Of a stretch of DNA of 31,867 nucleotides, positions 1 to 12,566 are shown piece by piece. Source of the stretch: Didymodactylos carnosus. Taxonomy: Eukaryota; Rotifera; Eurotatoria; Philodinida; Philodinidae. The first letter of the stretch is position 1; every line of letters begins with the position of its first letter. The stretch spans positions 1 through 31,867 of the forward strand of contig CAJNOQ010001420.1 in the NCBI GenBank assembly GCA_905250885.1, written 5' to 3'. The notes beneath the pieces are model-generated. The model was not told where the DNA came from, did not search any database, and was given only the letters and a program-made list of their open reading frames with translations. The position numbers and the translations under genes were made by a program.

Positions 1-257
1 TTTCATGTGTAAGGTTCGGAATCTAAAATGACTCAGGTGATAAAATTGAAAATATTTAGGGATTTCTTGGCGGTGTTGACTCCGGTTTAAACTCCGAAAA
101 ATTCTTCTCCATAAGCTCCGACTCCGAAAACTTCAATTCGACGGTCTCCGACTCCGACACCAACTTCGAAAATTTTGCGATCGTCACCTCCGACACCGCC
201 TCCAACTCCGTCGGAGTCGGTGTCACCGTCGGAGTTCGGTGTCACCGCAGGGCCCTA
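1..257. repeat. Right part of a hAT-like element with CTCCGA minirepeats
   Basis: Positions 68-200 repeat the unit CTCCGA or CTCCGACACC many times, and 205-245 carry the complementary unit TCGGAGTCGG, so the stretch can fold back on itself. The repeat block stops at about 257. Read from the other strand, that border begins TAGGGCCCTG, which fits the hAT terminal pattern (A at position 2, G at position 5). The left end lies outside the window, so the target duplication cannot be checked. No transposase reading frame is visible. Family assignment is inference from the terminus only. Confidence 0.45.
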
Positions 258-1369
258 CATTGTACTCTTTGCCATTTGCTGTACTTTTAAATAAAATTGG
301 TTTAAATCAAACCAGCATCGAGTAAAACAATAAATTGGTATATAAAGTTCAAAATAATAAAGTAAAAACATTCATCGCCTCCGATGTGATATTATCTCAT
401 TACTCAATAATATCTACATAAAAAAAAAGAGACAAATCACATCTTTCATCTACAATTGGATGAATCATCTACCATCTGAATTAGATAGCATGAAATCACT
501 CCAAAACAAATGTTTTTTAAGGGTACTCCTCCTCTTTTTTTGCTGAAAAGTTGTCATTTTGAGCTGAACATAATCTGATGTAGAGGAAAATCTGGGCTAT
601 AAAATGAGACCACTCCCAACTCTCCATGTTGTCCTTCTTGGAAAAATTATGAAGTTTTTAAGTTTTTCCTTCAAAGCCTAAGAAGTTGAGATTCTTTAGT
701 TTCGTAAATTTTTCTCTCGTTTCCTATCTATTCAAAATTTTTTCTTATATATAGCATGATAGAAGAAAGTGTGCGCTTCAAAATGAGATGTTTTCCAGAA
801 TTTTGCGATGAGTTTTCTTAGAGATATAAGTATAGCCGCAAATGTCCTGAAAAACAGACCCCTGTGTAAGTTACAAGAATTAGAAGTTGTAAGAATAACA
901 TCAATTCCAAAACCACCTAATTGATACCAGTATCTGTTCTGTTTGTATGAGCCCCTGAAAGTTTTCTTCTTCTCAGAACTTAAATGACGACGTTAAAGGC
1001 TCTAGAATTTAGATGTATCCTGAACAGAAGTTCGCGAATGTGCTTTTAAAGAACCTCGACTATAGGAAAATCCACTTACAACTAAGACCATATTTGAATT
1101 TTTATTCAGTAAATGATACTACTGAACGTTGCATTTCGAAATGTACAAAAAATAACAAAATTATTAGCTTAATTACTGAATAAAAGGGTTCTTTTTCGCC
1201 TTCTTAAATACCAAATATGCGGCAGCTACTGGCAGGAATAAATACTGTCGTCGACTCTGTAGCTTGTGCACGGCATAACTGGAGTCTTATTTTAAGATTT
1301 TTTTTCTTTTTGCACCTATTTTACATTTTTAATAATCTACGAACAATCACTAAATTGAATTAAAATGAA
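258..1369. other. Intergenic region, no gene recognised
   Basis: AT-rich sequence with no long open frame and no repeat that I could pair within the window. A short minus-strand frame at about 1165-1272 reads a hydrophobic stretch followed by a basic tail and a stop. It is too short to call and may simply be sequence downstream of the presenilin-like relic. Confidence 0.4.
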
Positions 1370-3025
1370 TTATTTTCCATGATTCACATTATAATAAACT
1401 ACAACACCAACTGCCATGGGTATTATGGATGCTGGAAAGCTGAATTCTCTTCCTGGTCATACATAAATTATAAAAAGAAACATTATAAAACCATTAAGTA
1501 TCAACACACTAAATAACATTGCTAAATAACGTTGAACTAATAGATAAAAGTTGTTTTGAGTAAATACTTTTAACATGAAATAATTGTAACATAAAAAATC
1601 ACCGATACCAAGTTTATAACCATTCTCACCATAGGGATATACCATACCGACAAATAGCGATAGTCTTACATCGTCACAATCTAAGCAAGAAAAGGAAATG
1701 ATTATAAGTACTGTTTATGGATTTTATTGTGAAATTTCTCGCCATAATTCTTTAACACCGAGGAGCTGAAGTTATACATGGAAAAGCCGGTAATTTTCAG
1801 CTTTTTAATTAGCCACCCCACCACTCCAAGGGCTATTATTCATCTTAAAAATCCACTGGTATTCATTAAATATTTTTGTTTGGTATCATCACTTAAACCG
1901 CGAAATCCAGGCTATAGAAGTTTCATGATCTTATCTCCAATTGGTAGGAAATCTCTGAAAAGGTTGTCTAAAACGCGCAAAAAATTGAATGGAAAACAAA
2001 TAATGTGCAGTTTTTCCATCTGGAGCAGGTGAACATTGACCTTGAAAACTGACTTTTTGTTGCTGAATACTGGCTGTTTTTACGCGTGAATCTAATGTTC
2101 TACGTATCGCAGAAGACTTCTAAGAACGGAAGTTAGATTCGAGTACTGCCGCTTAATCATTACAGATTAGGCATCAGTCTTTTTTCAAACAAAAGTCCAG
2201 ATTCGAGCACCCAGGCTCCAAAGCTGGCAGAAAAGTATGTTTTAGATAAGAATTTTTTAGGAACTTTTGAAAGAAGCGAGACAGATTCGTTAACTTTTGC
2301 CGAATATGTCATAGAAAAGTTGTATGAACATTCATGCCCGATATACCACCTACTGCAGATTGTCTATCCTACTGATCTTTGAATGAAGAGTTTGGCAGAC
2401 TCAACAATTCTACGCAAATCTGAATCCATACTATAACATGCACAATTGGCTTACAAACAAAAAGTCTGTCGGTTACCGAGTGCGAGAATAAACGATAAAT
2501 GAAATCGGTTTGTAAGAACAAATCAATAATAGCCGTTATCCAAATGATATTCCACTCCTTATTCGGAAGTAAACTATTGGTAAAATCATGATATAATATG
2601 GAACTAAATGATGAAAATAGTATAAGATAAAATCGATGTAAATACAAATTTGAATCGGTTATAAATACAAAATAAATTCCACTTGAAATTAGATTCCAAT
2701 AGATAAATTAGGTAGTAAAAAAATGATCTAAATGTGGAAATAAAGTTTCCAATAAATATGTTAAATAATAAAATGTTGATATTGTATATAGAATTAAATG
2801 AAATAATTGACCATTACTGAATTGTATATCATAAAGATTAATAAATAATTGTATAATTATGAATGTAATCAATATTGGATATAATATTTCCAAGTCGTAT
2901 GTTCTTTTTAGCATTTGTAGATAGTGATAACATTCTCTACTAAGGAACTGGTGTAGTACAGGATGATTATAAATAACTAAATAGAAAAGACAACAATTAT
3001 CTGATGGAAGAGAGCGGCAATTCAA
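1370..3025 (-). pseudogene. Presenilin-like intramembrane aspartyl protease relic
   Basis: Presenilins are nine-helix membrane proteases, the catalytic subunit of gamma-secretase, with one catalytic Asp in helix 6 and one in a GxGD motif in helix 7. Three same-frame or near-frame hydrophobic blocks remain here. Block 1 (3025-2711) is helix-rich. Block 2 (2707-2369) has the order around helices 5-6, including LLPNKEW and the putative catalytic region AIIDLF. Block 3 (about 1711-1370) has GYKLGIGDF, the GxGD motif, followed by a hydrophobic helix and FPAS, which sits where the PAL motif normally is. Blocks 1 and 2 share a frame and are separated by a TAA at 2708-2710. Block 3 has a TGA at 1457-1459 between the helix and the PAL-like motif. 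The 700 bp between blocks 2 and 3 is where the hydrophilic loop belongs and contains several stops. PAL has become PAS. Stops in two blocks argue for a dead copy; an unrecognised intron could explain one of them but not all. Confidence 0.6.
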
Positions 3026-4554
3026 AGGGCCAGTACGCCAACATTAAAATATGGACGAATATAATTGCTCTTCTTTTGACCATTAAGTAACGCTGCTGGT
3101 GTCTTTGATATTTTTGACTATCTTTATGTATAAATATCTAAATAGATTCCATTCCATTTTGAACTGAAGACAGGTTTATTGAGAAATGGTTACTACCTAT
3201 GGCCGGCAGACTGTTCTAATACCACTGGACTTTTGGTCGTCTATAAACTGACGCGTCTCTTTTTCACATAATGCATATATAACCATATGCAGTTAAGAAG
3301 TTTCACAAAAAAATGTTTTTCGACTTTTCAAAGTTGTCAATAACATTGAAAACAAATTTCCTCATAGATTACAGGTTACTGTATATTTTTGTTAGCAAGA
3401 TTGCGATTCACCAAAGGTTTTCGTGCACAAAACAAACTTAAATCAATTATCTCGGTAAGTTTCTTAAGCTTATCTGGCAACTAAAGTCGAAGATGTCTTC
3501 CCTAGTCGATCGATCTTACGGTAATTCTATAGAAATCTTATAAGAATCGCCTAAATAGGTTATATATTATTTTATAAGAATTCTTATCATAAATCTTATA
3601 GGAAGGATACAGTACGATTTCATCACATTCTTTAGTGGTCAATACTAGGGGTGTTAATTTAGTTTTATTTTTCATTTATAATAATGGATAAAACTAAATG
3701 AATCATTTATACTTAAAAAATAAAGATAAATTTTAATTTCATTTATTTATCTTTATTTTTTAAGTACAGAAAATACCGAAGCTGTTCAAAAAAAAATTTG
3801 CTCATTTTGTGAGACTAATTAAAGGATAACTAAAGCAAATACTTCGTTCTCACTATAAAAGAACATGACAATGCGACAGTTTTCAAGTAGATTTCCATCC
3901 GAAATGTAAAATACATAAAGCCTGTTTCAACACTCATGTTCATTTGAATTGACCATTAACATAAGTCCATACGGCCGTACATGTTGTAACAATGATAAAC
4001 ATTTTAAAAATAAAGTTCCTAATCTTTCATTGTCAACAGATTTACTTTTTATAGTAGTGTTTGCTTTCACAGTAAGAGTTATGAAATCATATTTGATTTC
4101 AAATGGTAAATAAAATAAATTTGATATAGAACTATAAGGAGGAAACCTGATCTCACACTAGAGAGCATGACATTTTTTTACAAAGGTATCCGTTATCGAG
4201 AGACGAATTACAAAAGCAACAGTATATCATCAGGATATCGGAGAAAATAGTTCAGTTAAACTCAGGACATTTTCAAACTATCTGATTCAAAAACCTCTAA
4301 TTGCGGTCAGTCGGAAGTCAAGGTGTCAGATTATACAAAATTAATGTTTTCTTCGCCAGTTTCTGCGTCTGACTCACTGTTGAAACTAAATGACGATCTA
4401 GCGTTTGAACTCTAGACACATGGCTAATAGTTTGTTTATCCAGAACATGAGAAAAAGATGTAACAAAATGCGTTTTGACATTTTGTCGAATTTAAAGAGC
4501 GATCAAACTAATATCAAATGGAAATGCTCGCTGATCAAAGTGAAGCTCCATCTA
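3026..4554. other. Intergenic region with AT-rich palindromes
   Basis: No gene recognised. The stretch 3528-3605 contains several copies of an AATCTTATAAGAAT-like motif in both orientations. The stretch 3650-3770 contains the palindrome listed separately, plus an outer pair of TTTAGTTTTAT and its complement at 3659-3669 and 3688-3698. The part from about 4100 to 4554 would hold the missing helices 4-7 of the receptor pseudogene, but I found no convincing remnant in any frame. Confidence 0.4.
3711..3765. repeat. Perfect 21-bp inverted repeat
   Basis: The arm at 3711-3731 (ACTTAAAAAATAAAGATAAA plus T) is the exact reverse complement of 3745-3765, with a 13-base spacer. It would form a stable AT-rich hairpin. 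It could be a small MITE core or a transcription-end structure, and nothing around it decides between these. Confidence 0.75.
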
Positions 4555-7500
4555 AATGGTGAAAATACGTTCTACAGCAACACACGCATTTAATCAAGAA
4601 CCAATGTTCAGTAAGACCTTGAGAAAAAAATCTACCAATGTAGAATTGATACGAAGAAAAATGAAGTCAGTTATCTGAGCCATTTGAGTTGAAAGTAAAA
4701 AGAAAAACTTCAAAGTAAATGTACTCATAGAAAAGATATATATGATTGGAACAGTTAAAAAATAAATATCGCATCCAACTCCATGATAAATTTTCACTCG
4801 GAAAGTAATTGTAGATAGAATTCTGTTGATTAGACCGATTGTGGAGATAATCATCGCGAAAGCCGTAGTAACTTTCATCACTGCTGGCTGATGTAAGAAT
4901 GCAATATTCGGATAGATACTATATCCGATGATCGCATCGAGAGAGAGATCAAAACCTTGAGTACTCAGTTGATACAGTGTACCATAAAAGCATTCGGCAT
5001 ATACACATGTCGTCATTGTTGGACAACGTGGATCATCCTGGAAACATTGACCCCCATTCTCACAATGATTCCGACCCAAGCAATTATAGTGCATATTGTG
5101 ATCAAACTTGAAACAATTAGCATGTCGGTCGAGATTGCATAAGCACATCAATTTTTCATCATAGAAACATTTCAATTCAGACTGTACTTGACATGGTACA
5201 TGATACAACTTTATTCGACAGAGAGCATGGAATTGAACTACAGTTTTATTGAAAAGTTTTTTAATAGATGCACATCGATGAGATGCAATAATATCAGTTT
5301 TAATGCTAGTCGATGGTGTATACATTTTTTGAATAACAGCCAAATAATAGTCGTGTATATATTCTACGAAGACCATATGAAATGGCTTGGCCACGAAAAG
5401 CACGGAACTTTCGAAAACAAAGTAGCTCTAATTGGATTTGCACTTGGAAATATTTCAATAAAATGAGCCAATATCGATTGTGGAATGTCTACATCTTTGA
5501 ACGATATAATGATCTGTATACTGACGATCTCGCATGTTGGTCCGAAAAAACCTTTCGGACATAAACAAGTAAAGTTACGCTCTGATATACGCTTGTCCAT
5601 TGGAATGCATTGACCATCATGCTTGCAAACGTTTTTCCGCTGACAAACAGTGCTCTGAAGTAGACAACGAGCTCCAAATTTTTCAGTTCGACATACACAA
5701 ATCGATCGGTTACCCATCGAACCGATACAGAATGAATCGGAATTACAATGGCACTGATGGGCAATACTGCATCGATCACCCGACTAACCTTCATCGCAAC
5801 GACAAAAGACATTTTTCGTGTTTCTATATGTCATACATCGACCATGGTTGCAAATCAATGGGCATTTGATATGTATTTGAGCAGGCTGTGCTGGAATTGT
5901 CACTCGTGTGCTCAGTCGATTAACGGGTAAAAATTTGAATGGAATCACCAACTGCCAACTTGTATAATAGGAGAGATCGGTTTTGTTAAAGATGTCAATA
6001 CGTACTGTGTAGTTTCTTAAGATATCTTTTGGTCGATGTTGATAAAGAAGGTAGACGTTGTGTTTGACATTGCAATCACGAGCTGGAACATGGACGATAT
6101 GATCGTACGAATGAATTTGATACAAATTATCGGCTAACATGATAACAACATGAAAGACAGCACGTTGGTCTGGTGCGTTTTCCCGCTGGAATTGAACTGT
6201 GAGGCTAACGCGTTGGCTTTGATACTGACATGTATCGCCATAGTAACTTGGTGGACAAAGAAATTGTTTTTCTTCTAACGTATCTTGGTATACAAGAATC
6301 CCTCTATAACAATACCATGCTCGATGAAAATTGATTTCAGGACGAGACGATATTTTACTCTTATAGTGTTGATCATCGTATATATTCACGTGTGTAGAAT
6401 TCACCGAAGCTGTGGAAGTCAATGTCGGATAGACGTCAGCATTGCGTAACGAGAAGTAAATGAACGTTCTCTTAAATGAATCGGTAAGATTGCAAAAAAG
6501 ATTCTCTTCTAGAGTACGATTTTTCTCCATATATTCTCTACAACGACCCGGAATCTCAAATGGTTTCGTATAAGGCTCACAAAACTGTTCATCGTCCTTG
6601 TATGGACATGTCGGATATGTGTTACAAATCTCTCCTGGTGGATAGCATTCAGTATGATTCCAGCATTTGAAGCGATGATCTCTATTCTCGGCGGCTGAAT
6701 ATCGCTCTCGCCAATACTGTCGTTCGTCTGACGCTCCAATACAATTTTCTATACCATCGTTCACTTGGCTCATCGGCAATAATAAACTTATTGGTAATTC
6801 GTGATACACAAGGATGATAGAATGGTGCACATAAAGAATGTGAACAGTTTGCTTCATCAACTTCGTTCAGGCAGTTATAAAAGCCATCACATCGATTGTA
6901 GATGTTATTGCATTGCCAGTGTTGACAGTCGGTCTCATCCGATTCGTTTCTGCCGTCGATTAATTCAAAATCTTAAAAAAAGTTTAATTTCATCTTTACC
7001 AGCCAAACAATGACTTATCCCGTCTTGAATGGTTATAGGCGCTTTCTGGCTCGAATAATATCTCCACAGATATCATCTTCACATTCACAAATGATACTTG
7101 TTGTCGATGCGAGATGTGTCGCACACATCATCGCTTGCCAACATTTCTCGGATAGAGAAGTCATTTCGTTTTTGACTGTAATTGCACGTGAAAAACGTGC
7201 ATCACGGCCGCTATAACAATCATAATGATCTGTGGGATAACTACGCTTAATGCAATCGCCATCTCCACGTAAAAACTCTAGTGCATAACGACAAGCACGC
7301 ACTTCGCAACCAAATGTTGGATTCTACATGCAGCTAGTCGATATAGGTGGCTCGTCTCTACCATCCAAACAATCAGGATTCGCTGCCATATCATGGAAAT
7401 TATCTGCTGATACACAAAGTCCATTGTGACAACGATAATCATTCCAGTCCCATTCATTCGTTTCGAGCGCTTCGCAACCTTGTCCATCTACTCCACCATT

Positions 7501-8118
7501 TGCACAGTCCAGTTTCCCATCGCATATCTCGCGCCAATCGAGACATAATGGCTCAGATCCTCGATCGCATATTGAAATATGAACAAAACACGAGTAGTTA
7601 CTTATTTTGCAATTTCGCTTATACATTCTGCTTTTTTAGCATCGAACACCATCCAGACGAGTTCAGTGAATTCTATCGACGTAGTAAATGAAAACTCGCA
7701 AAATGTCCCAAACCATGGTGGTGTACAATTGTAAACAGATTGTTCAGATAACGACGTATATTGAGGATTATCTAAATCTAATGCTATACCGTTCGACAAT
7801 ATCGATCGGTACCGACCAAGAATATAATTGTTGACTAGCGACGTTATATTTTCGTAGTTCGCCGAAAGTTATTGAATTCCCATGAACAATGGATTCATTG
7901 GAAGAAATTCTCTTAGTATCATCTGAAAGAATACAGTAGGGTATAACCTCATACACAGGATTGGAGCCTATATCTGTTGTGAACTCATGCCGATACAAAC
8001 AATCATGTTCCCGCCACACATCGTTTTCATCCGCTATATCTGTCCAATAGAGACGGTACTGAGAAAATGTGACAGGTAGTATGAATATAAACCACACGAT
8101 GATAAAAAATAGCAACAT
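4555..8118 (-). pseudogene. Decayed LDLa/EGF/seven-helix receptor
   Basis: Reading from 8118 downward, the product starts with a signal peptide (MLLFFIIVWFIFILPVTFSQ) and a Cys-containing ectodomain. LDL-receptor class A modules follow (LCLDWREICDGKLDC near 7540-7490; NESDETDCQHWQC near 6940; a Cys-rich module near 6670-6570). EGF modules come next, with the pattern C-x-C-x8-C near 5860-5790, 5680-5540 and 5085-4990. Finally there are two to three transmembrane helices (about 4900-4600) and a VAVER motif equivalent to the E/DRY region of rhodopsin-like receptors. Breaks seen: a frameshift near 7785; a compensating shift near 7615; TAG at 7324-7326; a messy stretch 6973-7045 with three in-frame TAA; a shift near 6780 that also removes an expected Cys; TAG at 5784-5786, where the family has Trp after CDEG; a shift near 5400; and TGA at 4594-4596 just before LNACVAVER. 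Helices 4-7 are absent. The architecture, as I recall it, is common in bdelloid rotifers. The amount of damage makes a dead gene far more likely than sequencing error, although one short intron may hide in 6973-7045. Confidence 0.8.
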
Positions 8119-10723
8119 AGTTTACCTTTCAGATGATGACTACAGCAGAGCAGTTGCGACGAATTTCATGATAATCTGAAAAAGATTCGCTCAAGTAAGT
8201 TACACAAGTAATTTTCGTCTGCGGACTCCCTTAGCTCTTTCTCGTAAGAGTCCTATTTCTGTATTGTCAGCAACTGATTTATTTACACAAATTTAAAATG
8301 TGAAATGAGCACATTCTGCTTGTGCATTGCGTCAAGTTCATCTAGAAGTTTGAGTCCAGCATTTTGAGCGGGCAGAGATCAGACTTTTAGAACCTATCAG
8401 TCGAAAGACCGAAGAATAACCACATCTTCAGCTCTCTTCCCTCAACTAAGTAACTATACTATATATAACTAAGTAAATATATTGATGCCACTTGGAAAGT
8501 TATCGACGGTAATTGAAAATCGATCACGATTTTGTTCGTTTGGGACCTTTGCTCCTAGTAAGTAGTTATTGCAAAAGCAGACGTGACTTACTTTGGTGTT
8601 CTCCTGACATAAACCCAAGGAGCAAACAGCAGACTTTTCAGTTATTGCGTACATATCGAGTAACACAACCTGAGAAACTCTATAAAAATCTTCCTCACCT
8701 TGGAGCGACTTTGACAAGAAATTTAATACTTAATGCAAGATCGCTACCGCGATCGCACTTAATCCTACTATTTTTCCCGTGTGACGAAAATTTAACAATC
8801 TTGACGCGAAAATGTTTTGGCGCGATCGTGCTGAAATCCTGCTAAGATCGCGGCAAGATTGAAACGGGATCCGGATAAGATCGTGTCATCCTCACGATCT
8901 TGTCGCGAATTAGCCACGATCTTGCTATAATCCTGCCGCGATCCCGTCACACTCTTGAAACACAAATGGAACGGGATCCCATAAAGAACTTGATCAAGAA
9001 CGCGATTACACTTGTAAGATCGCGATTTTATGTTGCCAAGATCAGCATTTTTTCGTTACACGGGAAGAAATCGCGTTCGCAATTAGATCTGAGCAAGAAT
9101 GAAACGGAAATACCGCTAGGGATATCAGAGTTTTTAGTGGATAGTCCCGTTTTGTAAATTGTGCGTTAATAGCTATCTGCTGTCTACACCGTTCCAGAAA
9201 TAACACCCACCGATAAAAGACCTAATATAGATGGGACAGATCCCGAACGTGGCTGAAGGGATAGATATGTACTAGAGGTTGTGGAAAACAGCGTTTCATC
9301 GAAGCACAATCAATCAAAGTAAGAATACATGTCATACTACACAATGAGCTACAATACTGCAATAGGTTATCGACAAACACGGCTAGACAAGGAACAAACA
9401 CCGAATCGATCAATAATTCGACGTGAAACCGAGGTAGTGGTATCGGCACAAACCTGTGTCGATGCTATGCGGTTAGACTTGACAAGAATTCAAGAATCAC
9501 TCACCAGAATCCTAAAATCGTTGGCCTGATTTCGGAATAAAGAGTTAGTTGATCAAGTAGGAACTACAGGTAATCCAGGATTTAATAGTTGCTCCCTTTC
9601 TGCGTATAGATGCAATGGAAATCCACGACCGTATCCACATACTAAAGCACAATCTATAGACACTGGAGCAGTGTAGTAGTGCGCTGTAAAGAAGTGCCCT
9701 GCCACAATTATCTTCTATATAGATGAAGCTAAGAGGAAGAGAAAGAGAAACCATAGAAATATTTTTATAGCTAAAGTTGTCATTTATCACACCGTCTATA
9801 TTTGTTCATGCAAAACAGAATTATGTGCCTATTCTTTTGCAAATACTCTCCTTGTATTTTTATAATGTCTCTGAGAAATGATTTTAAAGAATTATCAGTC
9901 ATGTACAAACAATGCCTGAAGAATGTGTTTTTTCTGTAATTACAAGTAACGCAGAAAAGCTGTGTGATAGGCAACATCGTCCTGAGATTTTCAGCATCTT
10001 GAGAATACTTTGGATCCATCATTCTAGCAGCAGGAAAAGATGCGTTTTTCCACGCTCTACAACATATCAAAAATCTGTTTTAGGCTCTGCAAAGTTTATA
10101 CCAGAACGGGGACATGAACGGAAAAAAACTGCACTTTTTAGAATGAAAAAAGGATCATTCTCAAAAGTAATATTCATTGATTGATATTGTACGAGGAGAC
10201 AAGTAAGTTATGAATGACCACATTTTGTAGAGCACGCTTTGCTCTATGGAATGATGTATCGTGACGATGGTTCCAGTCGAGTTGCTGGGGTAAAAATTTC
10301 CCCGAGAAAAAAGTTACAAAAGAAATCCTTTTTTGAGGACGAGAGTTTGTGTTGAGTTTGAGTTGACGTCTAGGTGCTGCCAATTTAAAGAAGCTCCTGC
10401 TTCAGTACGGCTTCATATTTTCAAGACATGTGTTCAAGACGACAGGACGACCGCACGTCCTGTCCTGTGCTCGTCTCTGATCAAGGCAGTAATTATCAAT
10501 AGTTTTCTTATAACCGGGAAGTATAAACACTGCTTCATCATCAATTCAACCCATTTGGTCAAAATATGTCAGAGAAGTTCTAAGTTTTTGGAGTGTGGTG
10601 TGATTTTTGAGAGACTCTCTAATCAGAAGAGAAGTGCAACACATAGCGGTAAAAAATTTCAAGCGCTCAGAATACGGGATTTGTTCTCTAAAAGTCCATC
10701 GTCATAAAAGAACTTATTATAAG
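8119..10723. other. Intergenic region, repeats but no gene recognised
   Basis: This is the 5' flank of the receptor pseudogene and everything up to the long repeat. It holds the GATC-rich inverted-repeat element described separately. A short plus-strand frame at 9329-9529 starts at a reasonable ATG but has no recognisable homology. A short hairpin lies at about 10441-10465 (CAGGACG, six bases, CGTCCTG). Nothing else could be supported. Confidence 0.4.
8771..9070. repeat. GATC-rich element with 23-bp terminal inverted repeats
   Basis: The left arm 8771-8793 (TTTTTCCCGTGTGACGAAAA and three more bases) is matched in inverse at 9048-9070 with a few mismatches. Between and around the arms the motif CGCGATCTTG and its complement recur imperfectly, at roughly 8815-8960 and 8985-9025. 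This suggests a roughly 300-bp non-autonomous element built on internal repeats. No clean target duplication was seen, so the borders are approximate. Confidence 0.5.
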
Positions 10724-11061
10724 TCAATTTATTTTCGGCAAATAAATGTAAGACAAGACATAAATATACAGGGTAATAGAGAACTCCAAGTGCTTTCAGA
10801 ATATTTAATTATATTTTTTAAATGTATATTATAGTGATGATATATTAAAAAAACCGAATGTAGTTATTTTTTTCCGGGCGGATATATAATATGGGGACTA
10901 ACATAGATTCAAGCACTTCTCGATTAACAGCCGTGCTTAGAGTCCGAGTCAAATAAAACAAGCGAATCGGATAGTCCTAGAATAATTCTACATGCAAGGA
11001 GAAAAGCGTTACATCACCTACCGTAAAGTAGAATTTGACGTACCAGTGAAGTACCGTAAAG
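10724..11061 (+). repeat. Long dispersed repeat, copy 1
   Basis: About 338 bp beginning TCAATTTATTTTCGGCAAAT is repeated at 31530-31867 without any gap and with only about six substitutions (roughly 98% identity). A third, older copy of its first 140 bp lies inverted at 31092-31234. After 11061 the sequence cannot be compared because copy 2 runs off the window. The internal motif TACCGTAAAGT occurs twice near its right side (11020 and 11052). It is a recently mobile element or segment; class unknown. Confidence 0.85.
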
Positions 11062-12566
11062 TGGAACTAAAGTCGTGGTTTTGCTTGCTCTACAATCTTC
11101 AGATTTCTAAATAAAAGAAATTATTGAAATCTCCTTGCAGATTAAAGAAATATAGAAGATTTCTTAAAACACATTCATACACAACGAAACAAGATTACAG
11201 AATCACTGAGGAACTTCTTCAGTAATCCCAGGAAATATAAATAGATAGAAACGCAATTATAAAACTAATGCTACATTTATTACGAATTTGGTCTGATTTA
11301 CATTTCAAAATGCGTAAACTAAAAGAGAACGGATAAAGTAGCTAAAATATAGAATACAGAGTATTTATCGTTCAAAAACGAGTGAGCTACGCGGTTATAG
11401 ATAGTTCACGGCAATCAAAAAACATTCCAACGAGCTCAAAATTTCAGGATATGATTGATGTTGTCAGCTAAACGTGACTATAAGTTCGAAAAAATCGAAA
11501 AAGTATATTTTTGTTAAAAGGTTTTCCGGAAACGCTTTCGGAAGCCTTGTGGTTAAGTAAAATTAAACAGCCTGAAACTCTAATTTTCGTATAACTCGCT
11601 TTTCAGTAGCATTTTAAAATTTTTCCAAAAACAAATAGTGCTGCGAAACTCAGCGTGATCGTTTACTCTTAGTTCATCAGTCTTGAAGGCTAACGACCGT
11701 CACAGGGTGCTAGTCCTAGGATTCGTAATAAATCCGATACAACGCCCGGACCGTGAAAAATCAAGATCTCCCTTGATTCTCAATTTAAAGGGCACACCAC
11801 GACCTATCAGCCCGTGAAAAAAATCAATACAATCGTATTGGAAAACTTTTACACACGTACTAGTACGTGTGTAAAACTAGTTAGTTTTCCAAAGATCCCC
11901 TGGAAAACCTGTTTCAGAAAGCTCTTCTGGAAAACATTTTGGTTATGAAAACATGTCTTCAAGTCTCTTCTTTCGAATGGTGAAAATCGGAGTCCTTCAG
12001 CTTTTTCCTATCAAAAGTTATTCAAAAAACAGTTATATACCATTCTTTTTTTGGATGGACAATAGTTCAACAACTTGCGTATGGTACACCGCAGAATAAA
12101 TTTTGTAAACATTCTCATTGTGATACTAGAAATCAACGCTATCGATTACAAATCATACTTGTTTTTCTAGAAAATGGCGAACCTAATGAAAATTCGGGTT
12201 TCCTGGAGAACCGAATCCAAGCAAAAAACTTTCGAGCAATTCTAACTTCGCCATTAGATAGAGCATAGCCTAAAACCTATTAAGAACTATTTTTGGATGC
12301 TGTGTAGACACTGTTATTGAATTAATAGCACATGTCCGCCTGCTCTAGCCAAAATTATCCACTGTGGAAACCAGAACTCAAAAAACACTCAGACTTGAGC
12401 GTGTGTGTATAGAAAATAAAGGAAAACTTTGATTGTAGAAAGCAAACAAAGCTCTTGTTTTGCTTCCTTGATTCTTTCTGGGTGTCTGAGATGCTAAACT
12501 ATCTCATTTCAAATCAGAACATCAAAAAAAGTGGAAATCGAAAAAAATCGGTATATATCGAAGTTC
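11062..12566. other. Intergenic region, no gene recognised
   Basis: No coding frame could be supported. Motifs of the type TTTTCCGGAAACGCTTTCGGAAGC at 11518-11545 and similar wording near 11890-11935 suggest degraded repeat sequence. The perfect palindrome at 11847-11876 is listed separately. Confidence 0.4.
11838..11892. repeat. Perfect 30-bp palindrome inside a longer hairpin
   Basis: Positions 11847-11876 form a spacer-free perfect palindrome, each half reading TTTTACACACGTACT or its complement. Outer arms TTGGAAAAC and GTTTTCCAA flank it, with an asymmetric gap on the right side. Such a cruciform-forming site is often the centre of a foldback element or the scar of an end-to-end joining event. 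The flanks do not pair further. Confidence 0.75.

Noticed and set aside
1165..1272. Short minus-strand frame with a hydrophobic stretch and a basic tail
   Set aside because: Only about 34 codons, no start, and not part of the presenilin pattern; may be chance.
4405..5930. Several plus-strand frames of 60-92 codons
   Set aside because: They lie antisense to, or just beside, the receptor pseudogene and carry no domain of their own.
9329..9529. Plus-strand frame of 66 codons with a fair ATG context
   Set aside because: No recognisable domain, no splice signals tying it to other exons, and it lies in repeat-rich intergenic sequence.
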